From: Catenuloplanes atrovinosus | GTDB taxonomy: Bacteria; Actinomycetota; Actinomycetes; Mycobacteriales; Micromonosporaceae | Direction: 5' to 3' | Assembly: GCF_031458235.1 (NCBI RefSeq) | Contig: NZ_JAVDYB010000001.1 | Coordinates: 7,382,501 to 7,446,500, forward strand | Length of the DNA stretch: 64,000 nt | Part shown: in pieces, positions 36,617 through 43,947 of the stretch | Position numbering within the stretch: the first letter of the stretch is position 1 | Layout: the number at the start of each line of letters is the position of its first letter | Made by a program: the position numbers and the translations under genes | The notes under the pieces: model-generated | What the model was told of the DNA's origin: nothing | Database searches by the model: none | What the model saw: only the letters and a program-made list of their open reading frames with translations

Positions 36617-37848
36617 GGCCACCACCGCAGCGTGACCGTGGTGCCGCCGCCGGGCGCGGAGTCCACGTCGGCCAGGCCGCCGACCGTCTGCATCCGCCCG
36701 ATGATCGCCTCGCGCACGCCGTACCGATGGAAGGGTGTGCTCTTCGGGTCGAACCCGCGACCGCGGTCCCGGATCTCCACCTGGACGGCCCCGTTGTCGC
36801 TGGTCAGGCTGATCCGCACGCGGCTGGTGCCGGCGTGCCGCCGCACGTTGCTGACCGCCTCCGCGGTCGCGCCGGCGATCGCCTCCGCCACCGGTGCCGG
36901 CACCTCGACCGGCGTCAGCGCGAGTGCCACGTCCAGATCCTCCCGCAGCGCGATCTCGCGAAGCCGGTCGTCGAGACCCTTCGGCGGTACGTCGGGGACC
37001 GGCGCGTCCGGATTCGACAGCCGGTCGAGGACCAGGATGTCCGCCGCCGCGCGCCGCCGCAGCTGCGCCGACGGGCCCTGGATGCCGGCCGTGCCCACCA
37101 TGGTCAGCGTGGACAGCACGGTGTCGTGCAGGTCCCGCCGCTGCTCCCGCTCGTCCCCGCGGCGAGCCCGCTCGATCAGCTCGGCCCGCTGGTCGCGCAG
37201 CACGGCCGCGAGCTCCGCGTCCGCGTACCCCGCGGACTGCCGCACCACCCGCATCAGCACCGTCAGCGCGATCACCTGAATGACGTGGATCAGCGCCGCT
37301 ATCACGCCGTCGTCCGCCGGGCGGATGCCGACCAGGTGCGACGCGGTCAGCACCAGCGACGCCGAAACCGCCCACCGGACCGGCAGCCCCATCGCGGCCA
37401 CCAGCATCGCCATCGTGACCAGCCCGCCGATCCAACTGGCGCCGCCGGGCAGCGCCGCCGGCACGGTCACGTTCTGCTGGATCAGGCACAGCCCGGACAC
37501 GAGAGCCACGTCGCCCGCGGCCAGCCACCAGGTCAGCCCCCGCACCCGGGCGATCGCGACGAACACCACCGACCAGATCAGGTTCGCCGCGAGGGCGCCG
37601 ACCACCAGCGCGTTCGCCTCCGGCGCGGTCATCACGCCGGCGACCGTGGCCGCCAGCCCGACGAACCCACGCAGCAGTACGACGGAACGTATCGCGTACC
37701 GCAGCAGCGCCTGCTCGGCCGGACGTTCACCGGCTGTGGTCATGCCACCGGACGCCACCGGTCGGTCCACTGTCTCCACCGGCCGTTCCGGCCGCTCCGC
37801 CACCACGGTCGCCGGAAGCCACTCGGATCGCGATGCCATCGTCTCCAT
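36613..37848 (-). CDS. Membrane sensor histidine kinase (NarL/DesK-type)
   Basis: A roughly 411-residue kinase. Six TM helices (about 45-200) are followed by a HisKA_3-type dimerisation helix with phosphoacceptor His in RRDLHDTVLSTLTMV, then an HATPase domain with N-box EAVSNVRRHAG and G-box RDRGRGFD. It should autophosphorylate and signal to a NarL-type response regulator, but none is encoded nearby. The start is uncertain: GTG 37872, ATG 37848 and ATG 37839 are all in frame and none has an ideal SD. The pseudokinase gene is translationally coupled downstream. Confidence 0.88.
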   Translation of the reverse strand: METMASRSEWLPATVVAERPERPVETVDRPVASGGMTTAGERPAEQALLRYAIRSVVLLRGFVGLAATVAGVMTAPEANALVVGALAANLIWSVVFVAIARVRGLTWWLAAGDVALVSGLCLIQQNVTVPAALPGGASWIGGLVTMAMLVAAMGLPVRWAVSASLVLTASHLVGIRPADDGVIAALIHVIQVIALTVLMRVVRQSAGYADAELAAVLRDQRAELIERARRGDEREQRRDLHDTVLSTLTMVGTAGIQGPSAQLRRRAAADILVLDRLSNPDAPVPDVPPKGLDDRLREIALREDLDVALALTPVEVPAPVAEAIAGATAEAVSNVRRHAGTSRVRISLTSDNGAVQVEIRDRGRGFDPKSTPFHRYGVREAIIGRMQTVGGLADVDSAPGGGTTVTLRWWP

Positions 37849-38016
37849 CCGGTCTCGGCTCTCGCGCCCCACCTTTCCACGCTTCCGTACGCCCCGTCAT
37901 CCCCCGCTCGCCCACTGAAGCCCGGCAACCGTCCGGTCCATTCCGCGGGTCCGGCGACCGGTCGGCTAGACGTATACACGTCCCGGTGTCCGTACGGCGG
38001 TGCCTAGCGTGTCCGC

Positions 38017-38751
38017 ATGATCGCGCCAGATCGCCGGGGTGCCGCCTACCGGCAGCTCGCCGGTGTCCTCCGCGATCGCATCACGCGGGGAAGCCTCCCA
38101 CCGGGCCACCGGCTGCCGTCCGAGAAGGACCTCCACGACGAGTTCGGCCTGGCCCGGGAGACCGTCCGGCGGGCACTCGCCGTGCTGCGGCAGGAGGGCC
38201 TGATCGAGGTGCGCCACGGCCACGGCACGTTCGTGGCCGCTCCGCCGCCGACCGTCACGGTCCACCCCGGCGACAGCGTGACCTCGCCCGCCGCCACCAC
38301 CGTGACCCGCGCCTCCGGCGAGGTGGAGACCTACCCGACCGGCACCAGGCTCACGGTCGCCGCACGCCCCACCGTCGCCGCCGCCGTCATCGTCACCGAC
38401 GGCCGGGTGCTCATGATCCGCCGGAGGGTCGCGGAAGGCCCGCTCTCCTGGCAGTTCCCGGCCGGCGAGATCGAACCCGGAGAAACCCCCGGCCAGGCCG
38501 CCGCCCGCGAAACCCACGAGGAGACCGGCATGACGGTCCGGCCGGCCCGCTTACTCGGCGACCGCGTACACCCGGCCACCGGCCGTCACATCGTCTACGT
38601 GCTGTGCGAGGCCATCGGCGGCACCGCCCACGTCGCCGACGCCGAGGAGGTGGCGGAGGTCGCCTGGTGCGACCGGGCAACCCTCGCATCCCACGTCCCC
38701 TACCCACTCTTCGCCCCGGTCCGCCAGCACCTCGACACCGTGCTGCGCTGA
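38017..38751 (+). CDS. GntR-type winged-helix / Nudix hydrolase fusion
   Basis: A 244-residue protein. Residues about 8-76 are a GntR winged helix (YRQLAGVLRDRITRG, LPSEKDLHDEFGLARETVRRAL, GLIEVRHGHGTFV). After a Thr/Pro/Val linker, residues about 108-240 form a Nudix domain with a complete Nudix box starting at Gly150 (GEIEPGETPGQAAARETHEE, then TGM). ATG 38017 lies six bases after TAGCGT, so it is probably leaderless. The fusion suggests a regulator whose effector is a nucleotide-linked metabolite, or a mutator-clearing enzyme with DNA binding. Both ideas are inference. Confidence 0.9.
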   Translation: MIAPDRRGAAYRQLAGVLRDRITRGSLPPGHRLPSEKDLHDEFGLARETVRRALAVLRQEGLIEVRHGHGTFVAAPPPTVTVHPGDSVTSPAATTVTRASGEVETYPTGTRLTVAARPTVAAAVIVTDGRVLMIRRRVAEGPLSWQFPAGEIEPGETPGQAAARETHEETGMTVRPARLLGDRVHPATGRHIVYVLCEAIGGTAHVADAEEVAEVAWCDRATLASHVPYPLFAPVRQHLDTVLR

Positions 38752-38775
38752 CGCCCCGACCATCACACGAGAGAC

Positions 38776-38810
38776 GCCCGGCACCCGCATGCGCGGCTGC
38801 CGGGCTTCTT
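38776..38810 (+). terminator. Hairpin terminator after the GntR-Nudix gene
   Basis: GCCCGGCA (38776-38783) pairs with TGCCGGGC (38798-38805), followed by TTCTTCC. Confidence 0.7.
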
Positions 38811-38820
38811 CCCTGCTCAA

Positions 38821-38910
38821 TGGCGGTGGCGGCGGGATTTGAACCCGCGGAGGGCGTAAACCCTCACACGCTTTCGAGGCGTGCTCCTTAGGCCACTCGG
38901 ACACACCACC
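38821..38910 (-). tRNA. serU: tRNA-Ser(CGA)
   Basis: On the minus strand the acceptor arms GGTGGTG (38910-38904) and CGCCACC (38831-38825) pair with one G-U. The discriminator is G and the CCA end is encoded (38823-38821). The anticodon loop CTCGAAA gives anticodon CGA (codon UCG), and a long variable arm is present. It lies upstream of deoD on the other strand. The gene symbol is provisional. Confidence 0.93.
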
Positions 38911-39008
38911 GGTAGGTACGTTACCGGACGCCTGATCGCCGTCGCGCGCGGGGCGTGGGGTTGCGGAGCGGGGGCGCGGGCGGCCGCGGGCCTGGCATGA
39001 TCGGCGGC

Positions 39009-39719
39009 ATGAGTGTGCACATCGGCGCCAATCCGGGCGAGATCGCCCCGCGGGTCCTCATGCCCGGGGATCCGCTGCGGGCGAAGTGGATCGCGGAGAC
39101 GTTCCTGCAGGATGCGAAGTGCTACTCGACCGTGCGGGGCATGCTGGGGTTCACCGGCACGTACCGTGGGGTCGAGGTGTCGGTCCAGGGCTCCGGCATG
39201 GGCATGCCGTCCGCGACCATCTACGCCCACGAGCTGATCAACGAGTACGGCGTGACGACGCTGATCCGCGTCGGCACCTGCGGCGCGATCGTGGACGACC
39301 TGCAGTTGCGGGACGTGATCGCGGTCAACGGCGCGTCCACCGACTCCAGCATGAACCGGCAGCGCTTCGACGGCCTGATCGACTACGCCCCGGTCGCCGA
39401 CTTCGGCCTGCTCCGCACCGCGGTGACCACGGCCGAGGAGCGCGACATCCCGGTGCGGGTCGGCCCCATCCTGGCCGCCGACCTGTTCTACACGGACCGG
39501 ATGGACCTCTACGACCGCCTCGCCGACTACGGCGTCCTGGCCGTCGAGATGGAGTCCGCCGCCCTCTTCACCACCGCCGCCCGCTACCGCGCCAAGGCCC
39601 TCACCCTCCTCACCGTCAGCGACCACATCAAGCGCGGCGAGAAGACCACCTCCCAGGAACGCGAACAGACCTTCTCCGCCATGATCGAGATCGCCCTCGA
39701 CACCGCCATCACCGCCTGA
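39009..39719 (+). CDS. deoD: Purine-nucleoside phosphorylase, DeoD type
   Basis: A 236-residue enzyme of the hexameric NP-I family, which cleaves (deoxy)purine nucleosides with phosphate for salvage. Motifs: [11 protein letters not shown] at the N-terminus, [31 protein letters not shown] (phosphate and purine pocket), and AVEMESAAL with the conserved Glu-Met-Glu. A C-terminal catalytic Asp is in SDHI. ATG 39009 is chosen by family length and by a -10-like CATGAT seven bases upstream. Confidence 0.96.
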   Translation: MSVHIGANPGEIAPRVLMPGDPLRAKWIAETFLQDAKCYSTVRGMLGFTGTYRGVEVSVQGSGMGMPSATIYAHELINEYGVTTLIRVGTCGAIVDDLQLRDVIAVNGASTDSSMNRQRFDGLIDYAPVADFGLLRTAVTTAEERDIPVRVGPILAADLFYTDRMDLYDRLADYGVLAVEMESAALFTTAARYRAKALTLLTVSDHIKRGEKTTSQEREQTFSAMIEIALDTAITA

Positions 39720-39753
39720 CCCCCCACCCCCCACCCCCACCCCCGACCCGCGC

Positions 39754-39808
39754 GATCTAGGGGGAGTCTCGTGAGGTGATCACCAATCACGGGACTTCGC
39801 CCTAGATC
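39754..39808. repeat. GATCTAGGG-type palindromic element, copy A
   Basis: A 55-bp imperfect palindrome with ends GATCTAGGG (39754-39762) and CCCTAGATC (39800-39808). The inner arms GGAGTCTCGTGA and TCACGGGACTTC also pair almost fully, giving a long hairpin. It lies between convergent genes and overlaps the last codons of the AbiEi/DUF559-like gene. The right half is shared with copies B and C (see findings). Confidence 0.85.
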
Positions 39809-40706
39809 GGCGGCGGGCGATCAGTCGGAGGAGCGAGGTCACGAACGGCGCGGGGGCGCGGTACAGGTCGTGTGCGGTGGCGTAGCGCATCGCCCAGCCC
39901 CGGTCGGACAGCCGGTTGTGACGCCACCGGTCCGCCCGCAAGCGGCTCCGGTCGAGATGCGATGCCCCGTCGTATTCGACTCCGATACGCAGTTCCGGGT
40001 TGCCCAGGTCCATCCGATAGTCGAACACCGTGAGCTGCGGCTGGAAACCCTCGATGCCGAGGTCGTGAAAGAGCAGGCGGAGTTCACTCTCCTGCCGGCA
40101 CTCCGCGCGACCGTCGGCGATCCCGACGATCTCCCGCGCCTGTCGAACTCCGCGCAGCCCGTCATGCAGCCGCACCTCGTCGCGCAACTGCTCCACGGAA
40201 CACGCACCGGCGAACAGCGCCGCGTCCACGATCGGGAGGGCTTCGGCTCGCGGCGTCAACCGGGCTAGATCGACAGCCACCCGCGAGGCCGGCGCACAGG
40301 GCACGCCGAAGATCGTCACCGGGTCACCGATCGGCAGTGTGACCTGGTGAGACGCGATCCCTCGCCGTTGCGGGAAGGCGTTCCCCGCCGGGACCATGAG
40401 GTGGACCCGGTCCTCCTCCACCACACCGAAGCCGTACAGCAGCGCAGCGGTGTGAAACCCGACGACCGCCTCGGGCGGCGCCACCGCCAGCGCCGAACGC
40501 ACCTTCTCGAGTACCGTGGGCGGCTCCGCACCGGGCAGGTAGAGCCCATGCTGTGGGCGCTGAATCCGTCCTCTACCCGCCGCCCAATAAGTGGCGCGCT
40601 TGCTGATGCCCGTGGCGCGCCACCCGTCATAGCTGACCGGCACCCTCCCGTCCTCCAACAGGAATGGCACACGCGTCGCATCCCGATACAGATCCATGGC
40701 GCACAC
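39780..40706 (-). CDS. AbiEi-like antitoxin domain / DUF559 (Vsr-like nuclease fold) protein
   Basis: A 308-residue protein. The N-terminal part (WRATGISKRATYWAAGRGRIQRPQHGLYLPG) resembles the winged-helix AbiEi antitoxin domain; the middle (VGFHTAALLYGFG, GIASHQVTLP) is of the same type. The C-terminal DUF559 region has PELRIGVEYDGASH, a PD-(D/E)xK-like nuclease core related to very-short-patch repair endonucleases. GTG 40706 is eight bases after GGAGG; ATG 40712 is an alternative too close to the SD. Such proteins are frequent in actinobacteria and their function is not established. The gene is bracketed by two copies of the GATCTAGGG element. Confidence 0.78.
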   Translation of the reverse strand: MCAMDLYRDATRVPFLLEDGRVPVSYDGWRATGISKRATYWAAGRGRIQRPQHGLYLPGAEPPTVLEKVRSALAVAPPEAVVGFHTAALLYGFGVVEEDRVHLMVPAGNAFPQRRGIASHQVTLPIGDPVTIFGVPCAPASRVAVDLARLTPRAEALPIVDAALFAGACSVEQLRDEVRLHDGLRGVRQAREIVGIADGRAECRQESELRLLFHDLGIEGFQPQLTVFDYRMDLGNPELRIGVEYDGASHLDRSRLRADRWRHNRLSDRGWAMRYATAHDLYRAPAPFVTSLLRLIARRRSRAKSRDW

Positions 40707-40792
40707 ACTCATCGCCTCCACACACCACCCCCACCCCCTGTGGACGACACGCCCCCCATCCACACCCTCCCCTCCCTCCCGACCTCCCCCGC

Positions 40793-40848
40793 GATCTAGG
40801 GCAAAGGCCCGCTTTTGAAGATCAGACAGCAGGAGTACGTCCTAGATC
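40793..40848. repeat. GATCTAGGG-type element, copy B
   Basis: A 56-bp element with ends GATCTAGGG (40793-40801) and TCCTAGATC (40840-40848). It is less self-complementary inside than copies A and C, and is in the opposite orientation to A when the conserved half is aligned. It lies 87 bp upstream of the AbiEi/DUF559-like start and immediately before the GC-rich tandem repeats. Confidence 0.8.
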
Positions 40849-40864
40849 GGCGCGGAGAGGGCGG

Positions 40865-41082
40865 GGCGGCGCGGGGCGCGGGCGGCGCGGGGCGCGGGCG
40901 GCGCGGGGCGCGGGCGGCGCGGGGCGCGGGCGGCGCGGGGCGCGGCGCGGATGCGGAGCGGGGCGCGGATGCGGAGCGGGGCGCGGGTGCGGCGCGGATG
41001 CGGAGCGGGGCGCGGCGCGGATGCGGAGCGGGGTGCGGCGCGGATGCGGAGCGGGGCGCGGGTGCGCGGATGCGGAGCGGGG
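40865..41082. repeat. GC-only tandem repeats (VNTR-like) downstream of tadA
   Basis: Five contiguous copies of a 16-bp unit GGCGGCGCGGGGCGCG (40865-40944) are followed by six copies of GCGGATGCGGAGCGGGG, beginning at 40947, 40965, 40994, 41017, 41040 and 41066. The composition is almost entirely G and C and strongly strand-skewed (G on the plus strand). All frames are open, but no real gene is evident. It is a candidate hypervariable or structure-forming locus. Confidence 0.85.
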
Positions 41083-41136
41083 CGCGGGTGCGGCGCGGAT
41101 CGCGGGGAGCAGGGCCAACGGCGCGCCGGCGGTTCG

Positions 41137-41595
41137 TCAGGCGAAGAACGTGCGGAGGAGCGCGGCGCAATCCGCCTCCAGGACCCCCGCGTAGACCTCG
41201 GGCCGGTGGTTGAGGCGACGATCACGGACCACGTCCCACAGCGACCCGACCGCCCCCGTCTTCGGCTCCCACGCGCCGAAGACCAGCGTCTCCACCCGGG
41301 CCAGCACCAGCGCGCCCGCGCACATCGTGCACGGCTCCAGCGTGACCACCAGCGTGCACCCGCCGAGCCGCCACTCACCGCCGCCGCCGGCGGCGGCTGC
41401 GGCCCGGCGAAGGGCGAGGATCTCGGCGTGGGCGGTCGGGTCGCCGGTCAGCTCGCGTTCGTTGCGGGCCGCCGCCAGTTCGGTGCCGTCCGGGCCGAAG
41501 ATGACTGCTCCGACGGGTACGTCGTCGGCTGCGTCCGCGGCCACCGTGAGGGCCCGCCGCATCCACCGTTCGTGCCGCTCGCGCCGTGTCTCCAC
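41137..41595 (-). CDS. tadA: tRNA adenosine(34) deaminase
   Basis: A 152-residue cytidine-deaminase-fold enzyme that converts A34 to inosine in tRNA-Arg(ACG). Zinc and catalytic residues are intact: HAE (about 56-58) and PCTMC (about 87-91). The N-terminus has MRRALTVAADA and the GAVIFGPDG strand. GTG 41595 lies six bases after a -10-like GACAAT, so it is probably leaderless. The tRNA deaminase-associated gene lies directly upstream on the same strand, a conserved actinobacterial pairing. Confidence 0.95.
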   Translation of the reverse strand: METRRERHERWMRRALTVAADAADDVPVGAVIFGPDGTELAAARNERELTGDPTAHAEILALRRAAAAAGGGGEWRLGGCTLVVTLEPCTMCAGALVLARVETLVFGAWEPKTGAVGSLWDVVRDRRLNHRPEVYAGVLEADCAALLRTFFA

Positions 41596-41646
41596 CCGCG
41601 CATTGTCCCCGGCCCGCGGTCAGGGCCGCGCACCGGGAACGCGTGA

Positions 41647-42195
41647 TCAGTGGCGTAGCGCGTGCTCGCGCAGTTCGTCCACGACCTCGGCGCTGCCGAT
41701 GATGTGCTCGCAGAGTTCGTGGGTGACGTCGGACGGGTGCACGCCCTCCCGGCCGCACATCAGCAGCAGGTCGTGTGAGGAGATGCCCAGGTCGGCCAGG
41801 AGATCGGGGTCGCCGATCGGGTCGATCTCGGGATCGTCGGGTGCGGTGGACGTCGTGGCCGAGCCCTCCTCGACGCCCTCGGTGACCTCGTCGATCTCGT
41901 TGTGGATCTCGATCGCGGGCATCTCGACGTCGCTCAGCAGCATGGCGCCCAGCCGGGACTCCTCGGCGAAGATCGAGTCGGAGCCGAAGACGCGCGGGTC
42001 CTCGCCCTCGTCGAGTCGCATGATCACCAGGTACGAGTCGTCGGACTCGACGAAGAGCAGGCTGAGGTCGGCGTCGTGGTCGACGTCGCGCAGGCGGTCG
42101 GCGATGTCCTCGGTGTCCGCGGCGCCGGTGAGCGGCAGGTCGGAAGCGAACCAACCACTCGGGCCCCGGACCAGGGCGGCAGCGAAGTACGACAT
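41647..42195 (-). CDS. tRNA adenosine deaminase-associated protein
   Basis: A 182-residue acidic protein found next to tadA across actinobacteria. It starts MSYFAAALVRGPSGWFASD (ATG 42195), has a strand-rich first half (LSLLFVESDDSYLVIMRLDEG) and a C-terminal helical part (LGISSHDLLLMCGREGVHPSDV). No catalytic motif is visible; the association with TadA is by conserved neighbourhood only. A longer frame to 42264 is disfavoured because it overlaps the promoter region of the divergent TetR gene. Confidence 0.85.
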   Translation of the reverse strand: MSYFAAALVRGPSGWFASDLPLTGAADTEDIADRLRDVDHDADLSLLFVESDDSYLVIMRLDEGEDPRVFGSDSIFAEESRLGAMLLSDVEMPAIEIHNEIDEVTEGVEEGSATTSTAPDDPEIDPIGDPDLLADLGISSHDLLLMCGREGVHPSDVTHELCEHIIGSAEVVDELREHALRH

Positions 42196-42296
42196 TGGGT
42201 CCCCCCGGAGTCCAGCCGTCGATACGCGTGACGGTAGTCGGTGCAAGGGCCGCAGATAGGGCATTCCGCAAGCCTGAAGAGACGGGGAGGAAATTC

Positions 42297-42325
42297 TTTA
42301 CGACCGGTCGGTCTTTTTGTAGGGT
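42297..42325 (+). promoter_or_regulatory. Promoter with operator in the spacer, TetR/thioesterase operon
   Basis: The -35 TTTACG (42297-42302), a 17-bp spacer and the -10 TAGGGT (42320-42325) place the transcript start at or next to the GTG at 42333. The palindromic GACCGGTCGGTC (42302-42313) lies in the spacer and is a likely TetR operator. Confidence 0.65.
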
Positions 42326-42332
42326 CGTATCC

Positions 42333-42962
42333 GTGGCTCGCGACGGACGACTCGCGCGCGGCGACCGCACCCGGGCCGCCGTGCTGGACACGGCCGTCGC
42401 GCTGGCCACCCGGGACGGGCTGGACGGCCTGTCGCTCGCGCAGGTGGCGGAGGAGCTGGGCATCAGCAAGTCCGCGCTGTTCGCGCACTGGCGCAGCAAG
42501 GAGGATCTCCAGCTCGCCACCATCGAGCACGCGCGGGAGCAGTGGCTGGAGCGGGTGATCAGCCCGGCGCTGCGGGAGCCGCGCGGCGTGCGCCGGCTGA
42601 GGGCCCTGCACGAGCGGCGGATCGCGTTCTACGCGGAGTCCGTACTGCCCGGTGGCTGTTTCTTCGGAAACGTGCAGTTCGAGTTCAACGTCCGGGAAGG
42701 CCCGATCAGGGCGCGGCTCGCCGAGATCTTCACGGACTGGCTCGCGATGCTGGAACGCCTGGCCCGGGAGGCGATCGAGCTCGGCGAGCTGGTCCCGGAC
42801 ACCGACCCGGCGCTGCTGGCGTACGAGTCGGAGGCGTTCGGCCTGGCCGCGGTCATGCAGTCCCGGCTGCTCGGCACCGCGGCCGCCTACGACCTCGCAC
42901 TGCGGTCCATGCGGGCCCGCCTGCGAGCACTGAGCACCGACCCAGAGGAGCACGACGAATGA
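42333..42962 (+). CDS. TetR family transcriptional regulator
   Basis: A 209-residue regulator. The N-terminal HTH reads TRAAVLDTAVALATRDGLDG then LSLAQVAEELGISKSALFAHW, typical of TetR. The C-terminal domain has the CFFGNVQFEFN segment seen in the TetR_C group near lipid/acyl-CoA genes. GTG 42333 lies 7 nt after the -10, so the mRNA is probably leaderless. The thioesterase gene overlaps its stop (ATGA), so it likely controls acyl-CoA hydrolysis and itself through the operator in its own promoter. Confidence 0.92.
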   Translation: MARDGRLARGDRTRAAVLDTAVALATRDGLDGLSLAQVAEELGISKSALFAHWRSKEDLQLATIEHAREQWLERVISPALREPRGVRRLRALHERRIAFYAESVLPGGCFFGNVQFEFNVREGPIRARLAEIFTDWLAMLERLAREAIELGELVPDTDPALLAYESEAFGLAAVMQSRLLGTAAAYDLALRSMRARLRALSTDPEEHDE

Positions 42963-43396
42963 CCACCCCCACCATCGAGTACGGCGCCATCGCCCCGGTC
43001 ACGATCCACTTCGACGATCTCGACGCGCTCGGGGTCGTGCACAACGCCCGGTACGCGGTGCTGGTCGAGCGCGCGATCATCGAGTGGTGGGCCGCGCGCG
43101 GCTGGTCGTTCTCCGGCGGCCGCCCGACCAAGCCGGACGCGTTCAACGTCATCCGGGAGTACACGATCACGTTCCACGTGCCGATCATCGGCACCGGCCG
43201 GGTCGCCGTGCACTTCTGGCTGGAGAAGCTCGGCAACACCAGCGCGGACTACCGCTTCCGGTTCGTCTCCGAGGACGGCTCCGCGGTCTACGCGGAGGGC
43301 CGGCGGATCAACGTGTGCCTCGACCCGGCCACGATGCGCCCGAGCTCGTGGACGGAGGAGGCCCGCGCGGTGGCCAAGGAGATCACCAAGGGGTAG
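42959..43396 (+). CDS. Acyl-CoA thioesterase, hotdog fold (4HBT/YbgC type)
   Basis: A 145-residue hotdog protein. The active-site segment HFDDLDALGVVHNARYAVLVE contains the Asp-(x)n-His/Asn pattern of the 4-hydroxybenzoyl-CoA thioesterase family, followed by the helix and strands (YTITFHVPIIGTGRVAVHFW). ATG 42959 overlaps the TetR stop by 4 bp. It should hydrolyse an acyl-CoA thioester in the cytoplasm; the chain length is unknown. Confidence 0.92.
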   Translation: MTTPTIEYGAIAPVTIHFDDLDALGVVHNARYAVLVERAIIEWWAARGWSFSGGRPTKPDAFNVIREYTITFHVPIIGTGRVAVHFWLEKLGNTSADYRFRFVSEDGSAVYAEGRRINVCLDPATMRPSSWTEEARAVAKEITKG

Positions 43397-43846
43397 TCAC
43401 CAGAGCGGCCAGTCCATCGTCTGGGCCCAGCGGGTCGCCACCGCGTACGCCGCGATCGCCCAGGCGACGCCCACACTGATCGAGATGCCGGCCGCGGCCC
43501 CCCGGTCTCCCGCGCGGGAGAGCACGGCCGCGGCCAGCCAGGCGACGCCGCCCGCGATCAGCGTCCACCACACGTACCCGGCGAAACTCGTCCCGAGCAG
43601 CGGCAGGAGCACCATCCAGAACACGCCGCCGCCCAGCCCGGCCATGAACCAGGACGCGCGCACCGGGTGCGGCTCGCGGTAGGTCGGCCGCAACGGCGCC
43701 GGCGGTGGATAGTCCATCGGCGGGCCGAACCGGTGCGCCTCCCGGGCCGCCACGATCGCGGGCGGCCCGGCGAAGCGATCGTCGCCCGGCTCGAACGGCG
43801 GCGGGGCCGTGAAGGCGGGATCGCCGTAACCGGGCTGTTGCGCCAC
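43397..43846 (-). CDS. Small membrane protein with Pro-rich N-terminus
   Basis: A 149-residue protein. GTG 43846 follows AGGAG by about nine bases. The first 70 residues are Pro/Ala/Gly-rich and cytoplasmic; three hydrophobic segments follow (FMAGLGGGVFWMVLLPLLG, VWWTLIAGGVAWLAAAVLS, ISISVGVAWAIAAYAVAT). The family is not recognised; such proteins are common in Micromonosporaceae. It abuts the thioesterase stop on the opposite strand with no gap. Confidence 0.75.
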   Translation of the reverse strand: MAQQPGYGDPAFTAPPPFEPGDDRFAGPPAIVAAREAHRFGPPMDYPPPAPLRPTYREPHPVRASWFMAGLGGGVFWMVLLPLLGTSFAGYVWWTLIAGGVAWLAAAVLSRAGDRGAAAGISISVGVAWAIAAYAVATRWAQTMDWPLW

Positions 43847-43947
43847 GTGGCCACGCTCCTGGGATGCTCGCGGTTGCCGTCCTTCGAGCCTACTGCCGAA
43901 CGGCGGCCGGACCGCGCACCGCGGCGCCGATCTGCCAAGATGGCCCC

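Noticed and set aside
36616-37528. Extension of the pseudokinase frame upstream to 37528, suggesting a 671-residue protein
   Set aside because: The extension is antisense-like Arg/Ala/Gly-rich sequence overlapping the kinase gene in another frame; the GTGA junction at 36616 is the natural start.
40850-41110. CRISPR array at the tandem repeats
   Set aside because: Units are contiguous or separated by 1-12 bp of similar GC sequence, with no unique spacers and no cas genes nearby.
40800-41213. Several open frames across the GC-only repeats (Gly/Ala/Arg and Arg/Pro proteins)
   Set aside because: All six frames stay open because the repeat lacks A/T and hence stops; no RBS, no domain, and it overlaps tadA antisense.
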